From Pseudoips prasinana (Eukaryota > Arthropoda > Insecta > Lepidoptera > Nolidae), in the NCBI GenBank assembly GCA_951640165.1, contig OX621241.1:12033001-12097000 (forward strand): a stretch of 64,000 nt of DNA, in the 5' to 3' direction. The position numbers and the translations under genes were made by a program. The notes under the pieces were generated by a model that ran no database searches, was not told the DNA's origin, and saw nothing but the letters and a program-made list of their open reading frames with translations. Position 1 is the first letter of the stretch. The number at the start of each line of letters is the position of its first letter. Shown one piece after another: positions 12,955 through 23,499 of the stretch.

Positions 12955-14272
12955 CATTCAGTCAAAAAAGTATAGGGAATGGATGATTTATTTATGGTTC
13001 CAAATCCAAATTTTTGTTTTTTTTGTTGTTAGATTAGCACAACTGTTTTCCATTTTGGCGCGGAGTTTGAGTTGCATCTGTTATTTATATTAAATACAGT
13101 GCTAGTTTTAGTAATATCATATATAGTGTGTATTGCGAATTTCATAATGGACAAAAATATCGAACAAAGAGTTTGTCTTAAATTTTGCATCGCTAATGGA
13201 ATTTCGTGTTCGGAGTCACTGATAATGTTACAGAAGGCTTACGGTGAATCGACTTTATCAAAAACTCGTGCTTATGAGTGGTTCAAAGCGTTCAAAAACG
13301 GTCGAGATGTGATGAAAGATTTGCCTCGCTCTGGTAGGCCATCAACGTCTGCAACTGAAGTTAACATCGCAAAAGTGAAGGAAATAGTGACTGAAAATCC
13401 TCATTCAACTCTGAGAGAGATAGCCGCCGAACTTTCTGTATCTCACGAGCCGATTCGTACCATTTTAACTAATCATTTGCGTATGAAACATGTTGCCGCT
13501 CGGCTAGTCCCAAAAGATCTGATTTTCTCCAAAAACTCAATCGCATGAAAGTCGCTGAGGACATGGTAGAACGAGTCAATTCCGACCCAACATTCATGAA
13601 ACGCATTGTTACTGGTGACGAGACGTGGGTTTACGAGTTTGACATGCAAACTAGTTAACAAGTTTCGGAGTGGCGCCTTCCAACTGAACCGAAACCGAAA
13701 AAACCACGCCAAAGTCGGTCAAAAGTCAAAGTCATGTTGACTGTTTTCTTTGACTATCGCGGTGTTGTGCACTCTGAATTCTTACCAGAAGGTCGAACGG
13801 TAAATAAAGAATATTATTTGAGCGTTATGCGGCGTTTAAGAGAGCTAATTCGACGAAAAAGGCAGGATTTGTGGAAAGAAAATTCTTGGATTTTGCACCA
13901 CGATAATGCGCCTTCGCACAAGGCCATCATTGTGAACGAATTTTTGACCAAACACTCAACAAATACCATCCAGCAACCACCATATTCGCCAGATATGGCA
14001 CCAGCTGACTTCTTTCTTTTTCCTAAACTCAAATTACCACTTCGTGGTACCCGTTTTCAATCGGTAGAAGACATAAAGGAGAATTCGCGGCGAGAACTGA
14101 GCTCAATTCCGAAAGCAGCGTTAAAAAAATGTTTTGATGAATAAGATGATTCGTTGGCGTAAGTGTATCGTTTCTGAAGGAGCATACTTTGAAGGTGATA
14201 AAATAAATTTGGATGAATAACAAACATTTTGTATATTATTGATCTTTTCCCGGTACTTTCTTGACAGAGTAG
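12955..14272 (+). mobile_element. Degenerate mariner (DD34D) element
   Basis: TA flanks at 12953-12954 and 14273-14274. Imperfect TIRs share gtcaa-aaagta--ggg-a on both ends. Length is about 1318 bp, normal for mariner. It encodes one disabled transposase on the plus strand. Confidence 0.85.
13147..14220 (+). pseudogene. Mariner transposase, broken
   Basis: The N-terminal paired-type DNA-binding domain reads from MDKNIEQRVCLKFCIANGI to about 13520, including PRSGRPSTSATE. A frameshift near 13525 moves the reading to another frame. There GDETWVYEFD supplies the first catalytic Asp, a TAA at 13656 interrupts, and LHHDNAPSH with YSPDMAPADFFLFP supplies the other two Asps, 34 residues apart. A further frameshift at about 14140 precedes the C-terminal end. 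It cannot make transposase. The surrounding TIRs are still recognisable, so it is moderately old. Confidence 0.88.
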
Positions 14273-15990
14273 TATATTATTAATGAACAAAAACAAAAGC
14301 GACAAGTAGTGGCCAAAATGAAATTGTTGTGTTTAAACCATCTAGTATCGATACCTAGCACGCAGAATATATACTATTTATGCAGTTTCTCTCACAAATT
14401 TAACGCATTTTTATTTAGTGAAAGTGAAAGAAATTCTCAAACAATTCGCAAGATATCCTTATGATATTGCATAATCGTGCTATATGATAATTTCATTGAA
14501 ACATGTGCATAGTTATGTTAGAACATAAAGCGCAAACTTCCATTTTATGTTCCATTACATTCTTTAGCAGTAGCTTGAATAAGAATTTTATTGATTATGT
14601 TGTGGAGGGAGCGTAACGTAGTGTGAAGTGGAACTTTAACCCCGTCGAGACCTACTATAATACAAGAACTGAAAACCAATTGTAGGTTTAAAGGCACTGG
14701 CTTAAAGTACTGGCCATTTATTACAAAGTAAAAGAATATCTGTGTATATATATATACGATGGCCGGAATTGAGTACAACGTGACCTCACCGCACACCGGG
14801 TAACAACATGTGTTGAAATAGTGACTAGGAATTTTAATATTACGGTCTAAAGGGGCAAGGAAAATCTATTTATTCATTCCTATGGCCATTGGTGACGTAG
14901 TGTCAGAGTTGTTCAAGCCGCCCAGTAGGCCTTCGAAATGGCGTAACGACTGTTTCAAGTGACTCGGTTTTTCCCATTAGACATCAGACCGAAAGTCCAT
15001 ATGTTTTTTTTGTTTTTAAATTTATTTCGATTAGGCAATTCTTTTTGTGTCATAATATAAAACTTGACAATACCCAACGAGTGAGCATAGAACATTTCTT
15101 CTCGTCGTCTTATTTAAACTTCCCGTCACCCAAATATTGACAGAAAAACTTGATCTGACCTTTTCTTACTGCAAATTTACCGTAACGTAGGTACCTCCGA
15201 AGCACAAAGACGCTCCGAAATAAAACCACTTTTACAATCACCCATCTATAGACAGACCGCGCGCATCGTTGCTTAATTCGAATTAACTAGAATTAAGTTT
15301 GTTAAGGGCGTTTTTAGCACTTAATTATAAGTCACAAATGATACGATACGCGGGATAACTCGTAGCTTATACGTGAGACAAATGAAAACGACTCGAGCTT
15401 CATATATTTTTTGCAATTTACCTAACGTTTTCCGAACGGTCGTTTGCTCGCCTTTGCCCTTTTACCTTGTTCTGTCGTGGTATATGTATTATGGGTATAT
15501 TGGCGCTCCGTCTTATACCATCGCGCAGACTAAAGTAAAATCAACAAGCACGTATATTCTATAGTAAGCCTGAAAAAAAGAAATAGCTTGCTAAGTAATT
15601 TAGCTAACTAGTTACAAAAGTAGTTCACACAAAAGCCCGGCAGAGTCTTCGTAATGTGTTCTATTTGCTGCTCCGTATTCCCGCTCTCCCACAGATTTAA
15701 TGGATCACGTTTTTACAGTCGTCGGGGGCCTTTTTTCATAAATCAAAATGGAAGTAGAGCCATAGATGAATCGGATTTATGTACATAAATTATATTGAAT
15801 ATTCTTGTTTTATACATTAGGTAAGTAAACGCGCCGTGCACGTATCTACTGTAGAGCCGGTACTGTTGATGACTGATATGGGTAATATTTCATTAAACAA
15901 AAACGAAGTTTACTGCTTCAAATGGAATTTGTGAGTAAAACGTTACGGGCTAGGCATCCATAAATAAAATGCATATAAAAGTTTGGAGGT
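14273..15990. other. Intron 2 stretch, mostly unique DNA
   Basis: Nothing gene-like is seen. At about 14889-14960 the minus strand carries a fragment of the 5S-SINE tail (ggcggcttgaacaactctga read on the minus strand). The rest is AT-rich and unassigned. Confidence 0.45.
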
Positions 15991-16000
15991 TGTATCGTTG

Positions 16001-16265
16001 GCTGTATGGCAGACGGCCAACAAGAATATGGCCACACCATCTCATCCCGTGGGGAGCGCAGAAGTCGTCCTGAGGGTAGATATATATTCCAGAGAACGGG
16101 TAGCAGCATTCTTTTAAGTTCTATGGCCATCTTACTGCGATCGCCAACCCGTCTGTTAAGCGTGGCGATTATGGCATCTCCCTCCAAATGATGGACACAA
16201 TGAATTGTGTAAATTCTTTGGGAGGCCATTGTTCTGCAGTGGTCGTCATGATTATGATGATGATG
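16001..16265 (+). mobile_element. Internally deleted RTE derivative (265 bp, SINE-like)
   Basis: The first about 200 bp match the 5' end and start codon region of the RTE element at 35856-39031 (for example ctcatcccgtggggag, gcgatcgccaacccgtctg, ggcgattatggca, atgatggacacaa). This is joined within about 20 bp to the RTE 3' end (tttgggaggcc, ctgcagtgg, then a TGATGA tail). A 7-bp target-site duplication atcgttg flanks it (15994-16000 and 16266-16272). So the short form itself was retrotransposed, presumably with enzymes of a full-length RTE. It has no protein. Confidence 0.85.
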
Positions 16266-16289
16266 ATCGTTGATGTCTAGGATGCTTTT

Positions 16290-18455
16290 TAACTTAAGAT
16301 TAATAATTAGATTTTGCCAAATGTTTAATCTATATGAAGTCGAAACTTTTGTCCAGCAGGGGAAGTCTTTGGCTGATTGATGATACAATAAAAACACAAT
16401 TTTGACTTGTATACTTTTATATTACAATGTTATTTATAGTTTGTGTATATTTTCGCCAACGATATAATGGATCGCAGCCACTAGTGTCTAGACATCGTTA
16501 GAATACGAGTACCTTTTATTAAACAACACAGCAGTATCGTAGACTAATCGTTAAACCGTATCGGACGATATCGGTTATCGAGTATCCACTAATCAGTTTA
16601 ATTGATGAGTCATGATATGTCGCAACAACCGCGCTGATGTTGCTTATCGACTCGAAACACATTTCTTGCTATTCTGGCCCTGAACTTTACATTTGGATAT
16701 CGATATGTCCGATTAAATAACCGATAATCGATTTAACTTAGCAAAGGGTAAACGTGTACATCGAAGTTCTGAATTAATTCGCCTATAAGTTAACGTCATA
16801 AGGAATGTGTATATAATCTCTACATGTAAGGTTGTGTATAATTAGGGTCAATACTTCCAAATAGTTGTGTTCATAATCTTTGCATGACATCGACAGTCTA
16901 GCTAGTCTAATATTCAACTGAAGATTATGAGGTTTGAAGCCAGGGTTCTGGTTTCAAACCAGGCCATTAAAGTGATACAGCAATTTTTCTGACATCTAGT
17001 AGGAGCATGAAGTCTGGAAGTTCGCTCTGTTAAACTCCCGTGCCTCGAAGAGAACTAGAATCGTCGGTTGGTGCGCCTGAGCTCTCCCCGGTCGTATCTT
17101 ATAGCCTTCCAGTCAGATTATGATTCAAGGGATAACAAGGAACTCGTGGTTGCGCACTCACTGAAGCAATATAAAATGTTTAGGCATTTTGGATTTTCGT
17201 TACAATTGCAAAAACAATTACAAACAATTTTATGATAATATACATCGAATCGAAAAATATTGATTTACTTTTGTTAATGTTACAGTGGTATATTAACGGT
17301 TTTGAACGACTTAATTGTTGGGTGAACATTAATTAATGAAAACAGCCCAGAAGAACCATGTCGTCAAGAAGTAAAAACTGTTCAGAGTTATATTGGAAAA
17401 GTAGTTATGTAGTATCTAGAATGACACTGTGAACGAATATTCTTGTTTAATGCCTTTTCCATCTCGTAAATGAACACACCAATTATAATGCAAGACAACA
17501 ATATTATACAGTCAACTTCACGTCTGTATATACAATTGCACTGCGAAAACCGCCGTTGCTATTTACAAAATAAAGACGCTGATCAAAATTTAACGTGGTC
17601 ATGCTACTAGATAATAAATCAATATATACAAATAAATAAAAGTCCTGACTGGCTACTCAACCCAAAACCCAAGCTCTGATACCAAGAAAGATGTCATTTT
17701 TCATAGAGGTTCCCTTTATGATGTCGGCAAGAAATGAGGCCGTATTTCAAATTCCCACAGGAAAGGGAATAAAAAGGAAACTTACGTGAGCAAAAGCCAG
17801 TAGATAAATAATCGTAAGCAATTTCAATAAAAAGCGAAAGGAAAATCTCGTTCATCCGTGCGCAAAGATAGCGTGACAAACGAGCCGCTATTGTTTAAAC
17901 GTCAATTGATATAGTGAATTAAAGTTTTTTATAAACAGTATCGAGTGTTCCCCGGGCCATTCGGTTGATAATTCAAATATTTCATTGAAACGAACAAACA
18001 AGTTCAAACAACAAACATGCAATCGATACCAATTCTCGTGTATTGTGAATTTTAGCACAACTGTCACGTTGTGTTTGGAAAACGTAAATACCAGTGAATG
18101 CCTACGTGGCCTCTGACTAATATATTTATATAAATATAAGGGACAGTAAGTTCTGCTGATTTTGCTCTGTTACGGGCAAGTCCAGTTCCCAGACAGATCA
18201 GTTTTTTACCTAAAATCCGGCAAACTAAAATGTTTTGAGATAATTGAGTTTTATATATAATGTGCAATGTATAGCAATTTATTGTGTCTAGCCATACTTT
18301 ACCTGCAGGCATGCAAAAACTTATTTAAAGGTAAAGTATGGCTGGACTTTTATTTTTATTCAATACCATGCACCATGTTCCCATACTAGTGAAATAAAAT
18401 ATCTTTCCTCCTATATCCTTTGAGGTATTTCGGAACACAACATATTATACAAATA
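16290..18455. other. Intron 2 stretch with a diverged SINE
   Basis: At about 16925-17165 there is a degenerate lepidopteran repeat (ctcccgtgcctcgaagagaa, cgcctgagctctccccggtc), similar to repeats at 47200 and 48245. Near 17640 a short segment resembles a common lepidopteran repeat (aaagtcctgactggctactc). Otherwise no feature is seen. Confidence 0.4.
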
Positions 18456-18458
18456 TTA

Positions 18459-19740
18459 GGTCTTTACCTATGAAATTGCCGTTCTGCAGTACTGGCCATT
18501 TCAAATCAAAATAATTTTTGTTTGGCTAAGAATTCTAATTTCAAATTAATTTTATTTTAAAAACATGGATTCTTTTTTCCAAAAGTAGTCATTTCTTTAT
18601 TGATTAGTGTTACATTTTCATCGCATTTCAATCTTTTTCGTCATCATGGATACGTTAAAAATTCGAGTAATTATGGAATATGAGTACCGTCGTGGCAGCA
18701 ACGCGGCACAAGCGGCACGCAACATCAACGACGTTTACGGAGCTAACACTACAAACCAACGCACCACCTGTTATTGGTTTGCTCGCTTCCGTTCTGGAAA
18801 TTTCGACCTGAAAAATGAACCTCCCGGTCGTCCGAAGACTTTGGTCGACAATGACGAATTAAAGGCGGTTGTGGAAGCTGATGATACACAATCTACGGCT
18901 GAATTAGCAGCAGCTTTCGACGTTAGCGTCAAAACAATATTGGTCCATTTGCGTCAAATTGGCAAGGTAAAAAAGCTTGACAAATGGGTGCCCCACGAAC
19001 TCAATGATCGCCAGCGCGAAGTACGCGTCGAGACGTGCCTTGCACTGCTCAACAGACACACAAATGAAGGAATTTTGAACCGCATTGTTACCTGCGATGA
19101 AAAATGGATTCTGTTTGATAACCGCAAGCGCTCAGCAAGTTGGTTGGATCCTGGTTCAGCACCTAAACAATGCCCTAAACGAAAACTTATCCCTAGAAAA
19201 GTGATGGTCACTGTTTGGTGGTCTAGCGCCGGTGTGATTCATCACAGCTTCTTACCAAACGGGGTGAGCATTACTGCAGATGTGTACTGTGAAGAACTGA
19301 GCACAATGATCGAGAAGCTGGCGCATCTCCAACCAGCATTGGTCAATCGCTCGTCTCCGCTGCTCCTGCACGACAACGCGCGACCTCATACTGCACAGCA
19401 GACGGTCTCCAAGTTGCAAGAACTGGGGTTGGAAGCTCTCCGTCATCCGCCCTACTCACCAGACCTTGCGCCTACAGACTACTACTTTTTCCAGAATTTG
19501 GATAACTTCTTGGCGGGAAAAAAATTCAATACCCGAGAGGCAGTACAAAATGCCTTTGAAGAATTTGTTGCCTCCCGTCCAGCTGATTTCTTTAAGAAGG
19601 GCATCAATAAACTGCCACTGCGATGGCAAAGATGCATTGATTGCATGGGTGATTACTTCGATTAATACAAATAAAAAAATTCATGAAAAAAATTCGTTTA
19701 AATTTTTTCATACAAAACGGCAATTTCATAGGTAAAGACC
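18459..19740 (+). mobile_element. Apparently intact mariner (cecropia-type)
   Basis: 1282 bp between TA dinucleotides (18457-18458 and 19741-19742). The TIRs match at 27 of 28 positions, starting ggtctttacctatgaaattg on both ends. It contains one uninterrupted transposase gene. TIR length, total size and gene position are all normal, so this copy looks young and perhaps competent. Confidence 0.95.
18646..19665 (+). CDS. Mariner transposase, intact (339 aa)
   Basis: The enzyme cuts and pastes mariner DNA at TA sites. The start ATG at 18646 (MDTLKIRVIMEYEYRRG) fits family starts; an in-frame ATG at 18607 would add 13 unlikely residues. Residues 1-110 form the helix-turn-helix DNA-binding part, followed by GKVKKLDKWVPHEL (about 106-119). 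Catalytic triad: D151 in VTCDEKW, D243 in LLHDNARPH and D278 in SPDLAPTDYY, spaced D34D. No stop or frameshift is present and the length is normal (about 340). The sequence resembles the cecropia subfamily that includes human Hsmar1/SETMAR. It is in the same orientation as Syx1A. Confidence 0.95.
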   Translation: MDTLKIRVIMEYEYRRGSNAAQAARNINDVYGANTTNQRTTCYWFARFRSGNFDLKNEPPGRPKTLVDNDELKAVVEADDTQSTAELAAAFDVSVKTILVHLRQIGKVKKLDKWVPHELNDRQREVRVETCLALLNRHTNEGILNRIVTCDEKWILFDNRKRSASWLDPGSAPKQCPKRKLIPRKVMVTVWWSSAGVIHHSFLPNGVSITADVYCEELSTMIEKLAHLQPALVNRSSPLLLHDNARPHTAQQTVSKLQELGLEALRHPPYSPDLAPTDYYFFQNLDNFLAGKKFNTREAVQNAFEEFVASRPADFFKKGINKLPLRWQRCIDCMGDYFD

Positions 19741-19744
19741 TATT

Positions 19745-21380
19745 ATAATGTCCTATCAAAAATTCAGCCACGGCAGTCTGTCTCAATTCGTAGCTCGATA
19801 ATCGGATGGGACGGGTAATGGAGAAAGAGAAAAATATTTTTGAGCTAGTTGCGCCTAGCAAGAGCAACACATTTTATTTTCCTTACCAAAATCTCAGTTA
19901 TACTCACACTGACATTAGAACTCAGGACGTCTTTAATCTAAATATACTTTATACATGACAGTAGATATTGAGAGACTTTAGCCTCGCATCTGAATGTAGT
20001 GCTACCCTTCTGGTACCAATAAATTTTACTTCAAGAATGCTGAATTTTCTTAGCTTTTATTATATTAATTTCCATCAGGTATGCCGTATGCTTTATTGAT
20101 TACTTAGTTGTATAAAATAAGGAACCTTTTACGACTTCTCGAGTGTCTTACTATATTTTTTATAGGATGACTTGACAGATTAAAGCTTGAACCTGATGCA
20201 TACCTATGTATGTCTAAAGTTAGGCCGTGACCCAATCATAGTTGTAAATTGGGTGAATAGATAGATGGATTCTATTCTTTGTGACTTTTGTGAGAGAGGA
20301 AAATATTCCACTCGCGTCGGATGATTAAATTTTATAATAACTCATTTACACTTTACTTTGTGGGAAATGTTATTAAACTAGAGAGTTGTAAAATGCAGAT
20401 ATTAATGAATATAAACGAAATTTTCTTAACGATCGATACCTTCTAATATTTCTTAAAATTTCATTATCATCTTTCATTAACAAAACTACAACAACATCCA
20501 TTTGAAAAAATGTAGTAATATCCATACTCAAGTTAACAGGAAATCTTAGAGGAAGCTCTCTAATAACGTGCCATTGGAAATAGGAATATATTACGAATGG
20601 GTAAAATACTTTTTCTCGCGGGTTTCTCTGATAATATCTCAACAGCGGCTAACTGCCAAAGACATAGAAGCGACTTGCGACTGGCCCGGTGTTAGGTTTG
20701 ATACTGTTTCTGACAAGTAAATATGCTTTTCGGGGTACATAGATAGTTCTCTTTAACTTCTCTGCCAAGCAGACCGTGAAGGTTCAGGAATCAAATATAA
20801 GATTGGGACCTTTGTTATTGGTGATATTTATTAACTATTCACCGCAGGTTGTTTTGACACCTTGAGTGTCTCCTATTTGCGGATAACCTAAAGCTAAGTT
20901 TAGGCGTTCAAATCTTAGCTGACGCGGTAGAACAGAGGATATTGATGCGGTTTTCATATGGAGTCAAAATAACATTACATTCAAAAATCTCATATGTAAA
21001 ATAATAACATTGTCACGAAAATCACAGCCTTATATGACTATAAATTATAATTTTACGGACGCTCCTTTGATAGAGTCTATGAGACTAGGGATTTGCTATT
21101 AGTACTGTAGCACACTCGCAGCAGCAAGAGGTAATCTGTAACGGGATCTAGGGAGATCTTCTCAATGATAACACACGTATTGAACACCAATCACTTATTT
21201 TATTGAGATAAAATAATAAAACTAGATTCATAATGTATTCTTGAGCACTCCATTTTTATAACTGTTTACAAAACATCAATCAAACGTAAAATCATACTTT
21301 TTTATTTGATTCGAATTCGCACGCTCTTATTTTAAAAGCGATGTCCAGCTATTTTAATAAAATGACCAGAGTTAACTATC
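19745..21380. other. Intron 2 stretch with no recognised feature
   Basis: AT-rich unique sequence. I see no gene, repeat pair or transposon end. Confidence 0.4.
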
Positions 21381-21439
21381 TTGATAAAAGAGGTTTTATT
21401 CTATAGGAGGGCAGGTAATATCATTACAGTACTATATGA

Positions 21440-21625
21440 AAAATTAGACTTCCACAGGCACACCACCAAAATTTGCAAGTCAACACACAAACATTCAGGA
21501 TTTATCAAGAGGACTGTATCACTGTTCGATAACAGAGGGGTTGTGAAAGGAGTATACAATGTCTATATGCGTAGTAAACTCGAGTATGGTGCTGTTATTT
21601 GGGAAAATCCTTATGAGGGAAAATA
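21440..21625 (+). pseudogene. Non-LTR reverse transcriptase C-terminal fragment
   Basis: Open frame with LDFHRHTTKICKSTHKHSGF and later YNVYMRSKLEYGAVIWENPY. This corresponds to the region after the RT domain in Jockey/CR1-type LINEs (the RSKLEYGAVIW block). No RT catalytic motif or 3' tail is visible. It is a truncated relic. Confidence 0.75.
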
Positions 21626-22413
21626 TCCTCCTATACCCTTCTTTATTTTTCTCGGTTATGGTGGGCATTGAAACTTTAAGAAGTTTAAAGGGCCATGTTT
21701 AAAAATGCCATGTCGCAATATCGGTAATTACAAAATAAAAGAAAAATAATATCATCGCTTACAATTTTGGATATTATCTACATCTGTTAAGCGAGATAGA
21801 TTGAATTAATAAATACATGCACACACAATCAGAAATACACAACACAAGGAGGTCGTGACAATAAATACGTTGTAAATAGTTTCCCTAAAGTAGTTTCCAC
21901 TTGATCTACGTTACTGAATAATTTATTATATTGAGTCTGTTATCAGAAGGGTTTTCCGGCACGTCATTATTACATTACGGGTTGTTGTGTTTGAATTCAA
22001 TCTTGATAAAATAGTTCCATTATGAGTCGACGTCGCGTCATAGTCTTTTAGTTGCCTTGTTAAGTATGGAAACGTATTAATTAATATTAAGTGACTATTT
22101 ACCAAAATTACTCGTATATACATAGATAAGCGCTTAATTTACGGTTTTGGAATTAAGCCAGTTAGCCTGTGCCGAATTTATGTTCGAACAAAGCCCCAAG
22201 CCACGTAACTGTTCACAGTGACTAAGTAAGAGGAATCTACGAGTATTTCTTAATATCCACATTTATGGAAATGGAATGTTTATGGGATATGTCTTTGTTG
22301 CATCGTGTTTTATAGACATATGGGCTGACATCAATGTGGTTAAAGGGTTCTGCACTGTAAGTAATGGAATCAGGCGTTACTTTGGGGAAATCCATGACAG
22401 TCAAAATTTATAT

Positions 22414-22645
22414 GTCAGTTTAATCAAACCGGCATGCAATTTGCACCGCCCTCTCGCAGTCAAATAAATTACATTAGACGAATGATGTAGCATTGGAGCA
22501 ATCGACGAGTTAGCATCCCTTGAGAATGGTCCGTGGAGGACCGATTCACGTGTTTGGTGTCATACTGGCCCATGTAATTTGCTTGTTCGTACATATGTAT
22601 ATTTTTTCGAGGGTGAAAATTGCATCGCGGTTTGATTAAACTGAC
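22414..22645. mobile_element. MITE with about 37-bp TIRs
   Basis: The left end gtcagtttaatcaaaccg and right end cggtttgattaaactgac are inverse complements, and matching continues inward (gcaattt, caccg/cctc) with some mismatches. 232 bp, non-coding. The superfamily is not identified. Confidence 0.75.
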
Positions 22646-23013
22646 AATTAGCGAAATTAACACTACATATTAATTTTACAGATGAATACCATATTCATTT
22701 TTCTGTCACTTTTTTATTAATTTAAACAAAAACTATACATTCCTTTTATATTTGGATTTTAGGATGCAAAAAATCTGAAATGTGTGTGGGACATTGATAC
22801 ATGTTTATATGTGAATATTATAGGTAAAATATAAAAATAAAATATCATAAATTAATTATAAATTACACCTATAACCAATATACTGAATCGCTGCTCGGAG
22901 GAAGACTCGCGCTTTACTGATTATTTTTAGAAACGTACATTTAAGATGTTTCTTAGTGACCTATGTAATAGCATGCCCAGCGTACGATTTTGACGTTTAG
23001 GCTGTCTTAGAAT

Positions 23014-23495
23014 TAAAAAAAAAATCTCGTTCAAACCAATTTTCGTTGTTTACATGGTAATGTACATCATATATTTTTTTTAGTTTTATCATTCTCTTAT
23101 TGTAGAAGTTAGAGGGGGGGGGGGGACACCCATTTTACCACTTTGGAAGTGTCTCTCGCGCAAACTATTCAGTTTAGAAAAAAGTTATATTAGGAACCTC
23201 AATATCATTTTTGAAGACCTATCCATATATACACCACATGTATGGTTACGATGAAAAAAAAAAATTCGAGTTTCAGTTCTATGTATTGCGACCCCCCAAA
23301 ATAATTGTTCTTTTTCTATTTTAGTGTAAAAATCTTAATGCGGTTCACAAAATACATCTACTTACCAAGTTTCAGTAGTACTGCTTTTATAATTTCGGAA
23401 AAAAGTGGCTGTGACATACGGACGGATAGACAGACAGACAGACATGACAAATCTATAAGAGTTCCGTTTTTTGCCATTTGGCTACGGAACCCTAA
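23014..23495 (+). mobile_element. G-tract/GACA repeat, copy 1 (5'-truncated)
   Basis: Shares with copies at 30276 and 50090 the order: gttcaa-ccaattttcgttgt, G-run (12 G at 23114-23125), ccactttggaagtg, tgcggttcacaaaatacatc, gtggctgtgacata, (GACA)n and the end ggctacggaaccctaa. It is a common lepidopteran repeat of unknown class. The 90-residue frame across it also appears in the other copies but has no known motif. Confidence 0.85.
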
Positions 23496-23499
23496 TAAG

